Shown piece by piece: positions 57,308 through 64,000 of a stretch of 64,000 nucleotides of DNA (positions are counted from its first letter, which is position 1; every line of letters begins with the position of its first letter). The DNA comes from Exophiala sp. HKRS030. Its lineage: Eukaryota; Ascomycota; Eurotiomycetes; Chaetothyriales; Herpotrichiellaceae. The position numbers were made by a program, and so were the translations under genes. The notes under the pieces were generated by a model. The model saw only the letters and a list, made by a program, of their open reading frames with translations, had not been told where the DNA came from and ran no database searches. Location: assembly GCA_023897205.1 (NCBI GenBank), contig JAHWDD010000005.1, positions 496,001 through 560,000 on the forward strand. Reading direction: 5' to 3'.

Positions 57308-58205
57308 TCTGAACAAGTGTGGCTAAATGATTGTAGAATCGAATTGGCAGGTAGAGTTGGGGATGTCTTGACCAGCTTCAGCCGCGGACTATCGAGCTTG
57401 AAAGATGGATGATGGGAAAGTCTATAGCTCGGCAGACACTTACAGCTCCTTCTCAACGGTAGGCAGCGGGCGGCCTGTCGTCCCTTCCTCGCTCTTATGT
57501 CTCTCTCCTCTGCTATTCATCGCTATGGAAACCCTCGGAATCGCGGCGGCCTTGTGAGATTCCTCTTCGAGGTCGCCAGCTTTCCTCAGATACACCACTG
57601 GAAGATGCCCCTCTCTTCGCTATTGGTCCCCGTTTTCCAGCCCGAGTCTATGCGCTGGCCTGATGCTTCGAGGGGCGTACAGGCTTCACAAGCCCAATGG
57701 CTGATAGGTCGACCAAGGGTTCTGCGGAAAACCCTCCGCAGCTGTTGTTGGATCGGTTCGGGATGCAGTGGGTGCTGGAGGCTTATGGTGTGGCTCTACC
57801 AGATTCCCGATTAAGCTTGCAGAGAGTCTTGGCCCGGAATCTCGGCGCTGGCGACCGAAATCCCGACCTCTGGCTTGCCATGTCGAAGGCATGTTTTTAC
57901 CGTGCCTATGTGGATGACGACGTTGGCTCCTCTGGGAGATTGAAGTGGCAATCGACTAGAGTGTTCTTCGGAGTGAACTCATGGGGAATCAGCTGCCCCG
58001 GGTGCGCTGATTCTAGGATGGGTGGGTTATGCCACTGACCCATGAATGGCCTTCCGTCATGAGCACAGCATTTCCGCAGGTATATGTCGTAGCAAGGCCC
58101 CCCGTCGAGGGATGGTATAACACCCCCCCGTCAGCGAACTATTCCACCGCCCCCCGCTTGAAGGAGGCCAGACAGTCAGCCCGGCAACATCCTAGAATAC
58201 CCACC
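57308..58205. promoter_or_regulatory. Divergent promoter, BVMO and SDR, with a CGG-N8-CCG palindrome
   Basis: An 898-bp region that should control both the BVMO (minus) and the first dehydrogenase (plus). It holds the inverted repeat TGCGGA-AAACCC-TCCGCA at 57723-57740, that is CGG-N8-CCG, a form typical of Zn2Cys6 dimer sites. A 113-codon plus-strand frame (57697-58038) overlaps it but shows no family pattern. Confidence 0.4.
57723..57740. promoter_or_regulatory. CGG-N8-CCG inverted repeat, candidate Zn2Cys6 site
   Basis: Six-base arms TGCGGA and TCCGCA flank a 6-bp spacer, about midway between two divergent genes. The two local Zn2Cys6 proteins are the obvious candidates to bind it. No binding data are available from sequence alone. 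Confidence 0.35.
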
Positions 58206-59309
58206 ATGACCAAAGGGGTGGCCATCATAACGGGCTCCTCGCAAGGCCTAGGCAAAGCAATGGCCATGCGCCTTTCACGCGATGGCTTTGCCGTAATAAT
58301 CAACGATGTCGCCAGCAAACAAGCCCAGATCGACGCCGTGGCCTCCGAGATCGACGCCTCAGGTGGCAGGGCCCTCGGCATCGCCGCAGATGTGACCAAG
58401 CGCTCCGAAGTCCAAGCCCTCGTCGACGAGGCGACGGAGCAGCTGGACTTACCACTGCAGGTCATGGTGGCGAACGCGGGCCTGGGGCACGCGAATGGAA
58501 TCTTCGACATGACCGAGGAGCATGTCCAGCAGATTCTGGACGTGAATGTTGCGGGCGTGTTTAACTGTTTTGCTGTTGCGGGGAAGAAGATGGTTGAGCA
58601 GCAGAAGGGAGGCAAACTTGTGGCGGCGTCGAGTATCGCCGCGTTCAAGCCTATGTCGTTTGTGTCGGCGTATACGGCTTCGAAGTGGGCTGTAAGGGGG
58701 TTGGTCCAGGTGAGACAATTTGGGAGAGATAGAATCTACGACAAGGTGGATGTACAAGTGAGTGCTGATTAGCTGGCTGTTTCCAGACTTTTGCTGTGGA
58801 ACTGGGCACCTTGTCAAAGGGCCATGAGAAGACTATCAATGTGAGTATCCTGCCATGGTGGACTTGTACGGATCTATGTTAAATCACGGTCTAGGTCAAC
58901 TGCTACGCCCCTGGGATCGTAGGAACACCAATGTGGAAGGTCAATTTCCTCCCCGTCACTCATTTCCTCCAACAAAATTTCAGCTCAGTCAATACTGACC
59001 AACCTTACATACAGGTTCTTGAGGACAAAATGGAAGAAGTTGGCGCCCCAAAGCAAGAAAATCAGAGCCACATGGAAGCCACGGCGCTCTCGATGACCAC
59101 GCTTGGCAGGGTATCCGTTCCCGAAGACGTCGCCAACGTGGTGAGCTTCTTGTCAGGGCCGGACTCGGATTGGGTCACGGGTCAGGTACGTTGTTTTTTT
59201 CATTCCTTATTTTCTATCGCTGGATATGCAGCTGGAACAATATGTAGCTGACGAGATGGTTGTGTGATTGTAGAGTCTACTTGTGGACGGTGGGATTGCT
59301 TTCAACTGA
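58206..59309 (+). CDS. Short-chain dehydrogenase/reductase 1
   Basis: Five exons (58206-58709, 58787-58840, 58895-58939, 59015-59185, 59274-59309), all phase 0, give 269 residues. It is a classical SDR: cofactor motif TGSSQGLG at 9-16, NAG at 90-92, catalytic Ser142/143, Tyr156 and Lys160 (YTASK), then CYAPGIVGTPMW, and a C-terminal LVDGGIAFN. Asp at 34 after the second strand (INDVA) suggests NAD(H) preference. The overall pattern is close to diacetyl/acetoin reductases (butanediol dehydrogenases). The likely role is alcohol-ketone conversion upstream or downstream of the neighbouring monooxygenase. Exon joins restore the expected strand and helix order. Confidence 0.9.
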
Positions 59310-59813
59310 GGTTCTGCGGCCAGGAGCCTTGAGGAAATGTCATGTAGATAGTGTGGTACTCTCTGGAAGAGACATGTTCGACGTCTGAGTGCTGATCATG
59401 CATACGCCACTAGAGCAGAAAGAGTCATCCTTGTACGTCTTTCGATACAGACTAAGAGAACCTGTGATAATCCTCGGTCTCTGTTAACCAGATAAAATTC
59501 ATCTATTGTCAATGTGATCAGGTCCTTGAGGATTTCTTGGCTGCTTAGTAGTCTCCAGGTAAATTCCGACTGGAAAGATAGATTCGAACTACCGGCAGTT
59601 GGTATCAATGCTTCCAGAAGCAGCAAGATCATATACAACCAGGCTCTCCTAAACCTCATTAACCATTTTCACTAATCAATAATAGCTAGCATACTATGAC
59701 ATTGACCACACTCATAGCTTAAGGCGCTCTGCCTTCCATGTAAACTCCCAGTCCCGATTTCCAGTCATCTTCCTAGGCAGCTTCAGTTCACCCACCACCG
59801 CCGCCGGTCGCAA
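59310..59813. other. Convergent intergenic region; nothing supported
   Basis: Downstream regions of SDR1 and the MFS transporter. A minus-strand frame of about 87 codons has no recognisable content. Confidence 0.5.
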
Positions 59814-61772
59814 TCAAATCTCACGATGCGCCGGGCTATCCTTAGTCCAACCTCTAAGCCACTTACCCACGAAGTACAGTGGGATCGCCAGCCCGGCAAA
59901 AAATATCGCCAGCGCAGTGTCTGTCATGATCGGCGTGACGTACCCCGCGTCGACAATCCAATTGTTGAAGAACCTGGTCATACCATATGCCCACAGATTC
60001 TTGACCATTGTGGCGGCGACAAGGATCTCGCCAGCTACAGGCTTGTAGCAGTCGATCTGGTTTCACAAGTGTCAGTTTGTGGATCTTGGGTAAGATCAGG
60101 AGATTTTGGGGAGAGAATAGGCACTCTTACTGCGTATGTTAGTGATATAGCGGACAGGGCAGGAATAACCAGGCCGAGAAGACTGTAACCACCGATGACG
60201 ATCGCCCGCCAGCTCCATTGATGTTGGTAACCAACGGCGACTAGTATGCCGCCCAGAAGACAGCTCACGGCGAAGGGAAAGAGTGCCAACAGTCTCATTT
60301 CGGGCTCTCTGATACCCTTGTTTCGCCGGGTCAGGAAGGCTGACACCCAGTCACTCAGCGGGCCTGCGACGACAAGGGACAGGGCGACACCAACGATAGC
60401 GCCAAAGTTCGTGTAGCCGACATCCGTGGCCGACATGTTCCAAGGCGGTCCTGCGAACGCCTGGGACTGAGTGACGTTGATAATTACCAGCATTGATGCC
60501 GCCCAAGAGAAGACGAAACTCGACCACACGACGATTGGATACGCAAACAGACGGAACGGCATGATGAGAGCTGGAAAGATGCCTGCCGCATTAGTCTTAT
60601 CGAATTTTCCCCACGGAGAAAATTGGGCCTTGGAGGGCTTTCCTGTCAGTCTGATGACGACTTCGTTGACATTGGTCGACTGCTGGGCTGCCTCTTCGAG
60701 CCTGATATCGGTCTTGCCTTCTGTGGCATCGAATCCTGAGGGCTCAGCGACAACATCGTGTGCGATTCCGACATGACGCTCTCCCCACCTTGTCTCCGGC
60801 ATGAGAAATACCTGGAAGAGTAGCGAGAATACGGCGATGGCAGTGCAGAGCCACCAGAAGCTTCTCCAGCCGTATCTGTCGGACATGACTCCGGCAATGA
60901 CGGGTCCAATCTATTTCTAGGTCAGTGATCATGGCCTGGCAATCTTGGCAAAGGTTCTCTTACCAAGGTGCCACTCCATGCAATCCACAGGTACAAGCTC
61001 ATGTAGAACCCTCTCTGATGTAGGAACATGACGTCTGTTACCAACTTGAATTCATGTCAGCAAATCCACTCAAAAGGCTTTTGAGCGTTGGAGTCTTACC
61101 ATTCCCGGCAACGTCTCTGAGGGCCCGCAGGCAATTCCAGTGACAACACAAGCACCCATGAACGAGCCATATGATTTAGCCTGGGCCCTCCAGATCATAG
61201 AAGCGATATTCATTAGGTTTGCCATGAGGGCCATCGGGCGACGACCGTAGGCCCGGCCGATTGGGACCCAGAAAAAATTTGAGAATCCAAGCACGAGGAT
61301 ACTGACACCGACCTATGGATCATAGAGTCAGTACAGCCAGAATTGTCTACAGGAATAGACGCCGGGCTTACAAATTGGATTACATCTGGCAGCGAACTGT
61401 CCCATTCTGCCACGTAGTACGGCACTTGGGAAGAGATGGCCAAGGGGCCGACTGTCCAGTTGAAAGTCGTTATGCACATGCCGGCCATAATGACCATCTT
61501 CCACCAAACACTCCAATTGAGAGGGTCAGAAGGATCGTCTGAGGGCTGGGGGACCAGAACGCTCTTTCCAGCGTGCTTGAAATGTAGGCCGCCGACTAAG
61601 AAAGGACAGTCAGTCTGTGAATCTTGCCTCGAATCATATGAGAAGACCTCGACATACCATCAGTCATCACCTCAGTGCCTGGGTAGAGCACTGTGTGCAC
61701 TGTTTCCTCAATCTCATGGCGGGCGTCAGCCTCGCCCGTTACCGAGAATTGGTGTTCCACGTTTGGTGACAT
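59814..61772 (-). CDS. MFS transporter, Dal5/allantoate-permease (anion:cation symporter) type
   Basis: Six exons (61772-61658, 61595-61372, 61312-61100, 61044-60964, 60910-60131, 60056-59814) give 551 residues with about twelve helices. Family landmarks: DPLNWSVWWKM at the first helix, the loop 2-3 motif GRAYGRRPMAL, PSETLPGMLVTDVMFLHQRGFYMSLYLW, and FFAGLAIPLYFVGKWLRGWTKDSPAHR near the end. Relatives move carboxylates and vitamins such as allantoate, nicotinate or pantothenate with protons. I chose the start MSPNVEHQF because of its ACC context; an in-frame ATG at 61859 would add 29 residues. Its place in the group suggests import or export of the pathway substrate or product. Confidence 0.9.
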
Positions 61773-62447
61773 GGTATAGCTTTGAAACAGAGGAAATATG
61801 TTGGTCGGAGTGTTGCGTGTTAGGTTGTCGTCTAAGACAAACGTGAAACCCATGGGCATATGTAGCTTGTTCGTCGCTTAGATATCAAAACATGTAGATT
61901 GCACATGGGCCGACCCAAGAGCGGAACTAGATTGCGCGTGGTCCGGGGTCGAGGATCTTGGCAACCAAAGACTGGGGATCTGTGGAGGAGACAGCCATCC
62001 CGAACCAACAGTCTAGGTTCACCTGGGCCGTGTTTGTGAACGTGGAGCGGAAGGGACGCCGTCAGATTATATGTCTTTTGATTGAGGTGAGGAGCCTCTC
62101 GGTCTCTATATCAGGCGAGCTGCAAGGCGGAGAGATAGGACGTGGGGAAGGAGGCCCCGTCAGGGGTAGCCAAGCAATGGAACCTGGGAACGGCTGGAGA
62201 AAACACGACCGAACCCCGAAGCGCCGCTTGGATTGGTCTCTTGGTATTGACAGCCACGTCTCATAGCCTCGAGGAGTATTCGGCCACGTTCCGTCAAAGC
62301 ATAAATCGGAGGAGCCGATCGGAACTTCGGTCTCTGGTGCCGAACCTTGTTGACGGCGCATTCAAACATCTTATAGACGCGCGAGCCATGCGAATTCCAG
62401 TCATCCGGCATGCCTTCGCATTACACCTTCCAAGAATGATCTCTACT
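61773..62447. promoter_or_regulatory. Divergent promoter of MFS transporter and SDR2
   Basis: 675 bp shared by the transporter and the second dehydrogenase, or less if upstream in-frame ATGs are used. CGG/CCG triplets are frequent (for example CGG-N5-CCG near 62308), but no clean copy of the CGG-N8-CCG site of the neighbouring promoter was found. Confidence 0.35.
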
Positions 62448-63399
62448 ATGTCTCAGCAAACGGGTCGACTGGCGGGCAAAACAGCCGTTGTGACCGGTGC
62501 CGCTAGTGGCATTGGGCTGGCCGTCACACAGCTCTTCCTCTCCGAGGGTGCCAAAGTCCTCGCGGTTGACTTTTCCGACAAGAACATCGAATCAGCAAAG
62601 TCGCAGCTGCAGGCCGATGGTTTCGATTCCGGCTCATACACCTTCCATAATGCAGATGTGGCGGACGAGGAGTCTGTGATAGCCTTTGTGGAAAAGGGTG
62701 TGACGGAGCTGGGAGGACTCGATATCGTCGTGCTCAACGCTGGTATCGGTTTCATAAAGCCCATCGTAGACACAAATGCTGAGGAGTACGACCGCCTGAT
62801 GCGCATCAACGCCCGTGGCCGTAAGTAAACCTAATCCATCCTCCCAGTATATCGCAAAATTCTCAGATTCAGAACTGAAATTGACATATCCCAGCATTCT
62901 TGGGAGTCAAGTACGCAGCGGAGAAGATGAAGAGTCTAGGAAATGGCGGCAGCATCATCATAACCGCCAGTCTCGCCAGCGAAGCCGCGTACGGAGAGTT
63001 ATCCGCTTACAACATGTCGAAATTTGCCGTCCGCGCCTTGTCCGTCACCGCCGCGCAGGAATACGCCAAACACAAAATAAGAGTCAATACCGTGTCGCCG
63101 AGCTTTGTAGCGACTCCGTTGGTCACCCTCTGGGGAGATCTTGAGGAGCGGGTCAAGGCCACTACCGTAGGTAAGTGAAAGTCACGGCACCCCTTTCTCT
63201 GTTGACGTCGTTTTTGTGGGAGAGGTGGGAAGGGCAGGAACAGACAAAGTTCGCAAGAGAATTTCTGGCTAACTCAACAGCAGGAAGAACCTTGGAGCCT
63301 TCAGAGGTGGCGAAACTGTTTTTGTTTCTGGCTAGCGACGATGCAAAGATGGTATCGGGAAGCAATTACCGCATGGATGGGGGGATGCTCCTACATTAA
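62448..63399 (+). CDS. Short-chain dehydrogenase/reductase 2
   Basis: Three exons (62448-62820, 62895-63170, 63281-63399) give 255 residues. It is a classical SDR: TGAASGIG (16-23), Asp41 after the second strand (AVDFS, pointing to NAD), LNAG (97-100), catalytic Ser150, Tyr163 and Lys167 (YNMSK), and a C-terminal SGSNYRMDGGMLLH. The second intron (110 nt, branch site GCTAAC) is longer than its neighbours, and only the acceptor at 63279-63280 keeps the frame. The start MSQQTGRLAGK matches the usual SDR N-terminus; in-frame ATGs at 62436 and 62388 are possible. Its role in the group is likely oxidation or reduction of a pathway alcohol or ketone. Confidence 0.88.
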
Positions 63400-63848
63400 G
63401 AAACACCCAAGCTGGACTTGGTGACTGGGTGTAAATTTCAACAAAAGAAGTTTGCCGAGAAGAAGGTTGAGAAGAACAAGAGATTATGTAAAGATTATTA
63501 TACAATCAAAGACTTCTATAAATGTTATTAAATGAAGAAGAACAATGATAAGAATGATGTTACGACTCGCTCCAACCGTGGTGTCATTGCCCTTTTTTAT
63601 TAGACCAGTGGAAAATACGAAAAAAAGGCCCTTTTAAAGCAGCGTCTATTGGTCTCCGGTTCTGGACGGGCATATCTAGACGGACCCGTTGGACCGAGAG
63701 AAAGTTGCCCAGTGCTAAGTGCTTTATATATTATCGAGCCTTGTACATAACCACCCATGTACTCAACAGATTAGGGAAACTTCCCACAACGGAGTTCGAG
63801 GGTGACTACCCGACGGCGCAAGTCAAACTCTAGGTTTCTTCATTCCCG
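63400..63848. other. Intergenic; nothing supported
   Basis: Region between SDR2 and the last gene. It is A-rich just after the SDR2 stop. No further signal was noted. Confidence 0.45.
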
Positions 63849-64000
63849 ATGTCAACAAGTCGTAAGGCCGAAGGCAGGCTGCGATTTCGAACAGAGTGCG
63901 GTTCAGGACAAAGGAAGGTTCGTCATGCATGTCAGCGTTGTCGGCGACAGAAGTTGAAAGTGTGTTTCCACTCCTCTGCAATCTTCTTTCAGGTTGACAA
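63849..64000 (+). CDS. N-terminus of a second Zn2Cys6 transcription factor (runs off the right edge)
   Basis: From the ATG at 63849 the frame reads MSTSRKAEGRLRFRTE and then RKVRHACQRCRRQKLK, the first half of a Zn2Cys6 cluster (CX2C followed by a basic run). A GTGTGT donor and a TTTCAG acceptor in the last 40 bases (about 63961-63993) suggest an intron at the usual place inside the zinc cluster. The remaining cysteines would lie beyond the edge. If correct, it is a second regulator at the right flank of the BVMO/SDR/MFS group, or the first gene of the next locus. Confidence 0.6.
   Translation, partial: MSTSRKAEGRLRFRTECGSGQRKVRHACQRCRRQKLKVCFHSSAIFFQVD

Noticed and set aside
57697..58038. 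113-codon frame with ATG in the BVMO/SDR promoter
   Set aside because: No family resemblance that I can see. It covers the CGG-N8-CCG palindrome and the region is G+C-rich, so a chance frame is likely.
59565..59600. GATTCGAACTACC, resembling a tRNA T-arm
   Set aside because: The surrounding bases do not form an acceptor stem or anticodon arm on either strand. No tRNA was found anywhere in the window.
1..64000. CRISPR arrays, operons, ribosome-binding sites, riboswitches
   Set aside because: This is eukaryotic nuclear sequence. No regularly spaced repeats of that kind were seen and the bacterial feature types do not apply.

Overview
The window is nuclear DNA of a filamentous ascomycete (Pezizomycotina). 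The evidence is short introns (mostly about 45-110 nt) with GT...AG ends and RCTRAC-like branch sites, monocistronic genes on both strands, Zn2Cys6 regulators, a CFEM/rhodopsin-type receptor, a PDR-type ABC transporter and a GAR-tailed nucleolin. The gene mix would fit Eurotiomycetes (for example Chaetothyriales), but that finer placement is a guess. About 61% of the window is genic. I reconstructed 25 genes by joining exons by hand; two are cut by the window edges.

Region 1 (1-22.5 kb) is mainly housekeeping and cell-surface genes. It holds a truncated unknown gene, a complex I assembly factor (NDUFAF2-like), a calponin-homology protein with two calponin-like repeats around a long coiled coil, the ER lectin Yos9/OS-9, an unknown membrane glycoprotein, the endocytic scaffold Sla1, a TMEM184/OSTalpha-type membrane protein and a full-length PDR ABC transporter. 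Region 2 (22.5-39 kb) is looser and more accessory. It holds a small Lys-Pro-tailed unknown protein, a secreted GMC oxidoreductase, a CFEM receptor, a secreted heme-thiolate peroxygenase, a protoglobin and a nitroalkane oxidase. The last three lie in a row on the + strand, and a 46-bp tandem duplication plus a perfect hairpin sit just upstream of the nitroalkane oxidase. Region 3 (39-49.5 kb) returns to conserved genes: mitoribosomal mL54 (MRPL37), a tail-anchored unknown protein, nucleolin-like Nsr1, ALG6 and a fasciclin-domain protein.

Region 4 (52-64 kb) looks like a metabolic gene cluster: a Zn2Cys6 regulator, a Baeyer-Villiger monooxygenase divergent from a short-chain dehydrogenase, a Dal5-type MFS transporter divergent from a second short-chain dehydrogenase, and the start of a second Zn2Cys6 regulator at the right edge. 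Together they suggest uptake, alcohol/ketone interconversion and oxygen insertion into a ketone (a catabolic route or a small tailoring pathway). The substrate cannot be read from the sequence.

The most notable non-gene signal is a 9-mer, TACGGAGTA (either strand). It occurs six times exactly, against about 0.5 expected by chance for equal base use, plus four one-mismatch copies. All ten are between genes. I found no tRNA, rRNA, CRISPR or intact transposon.
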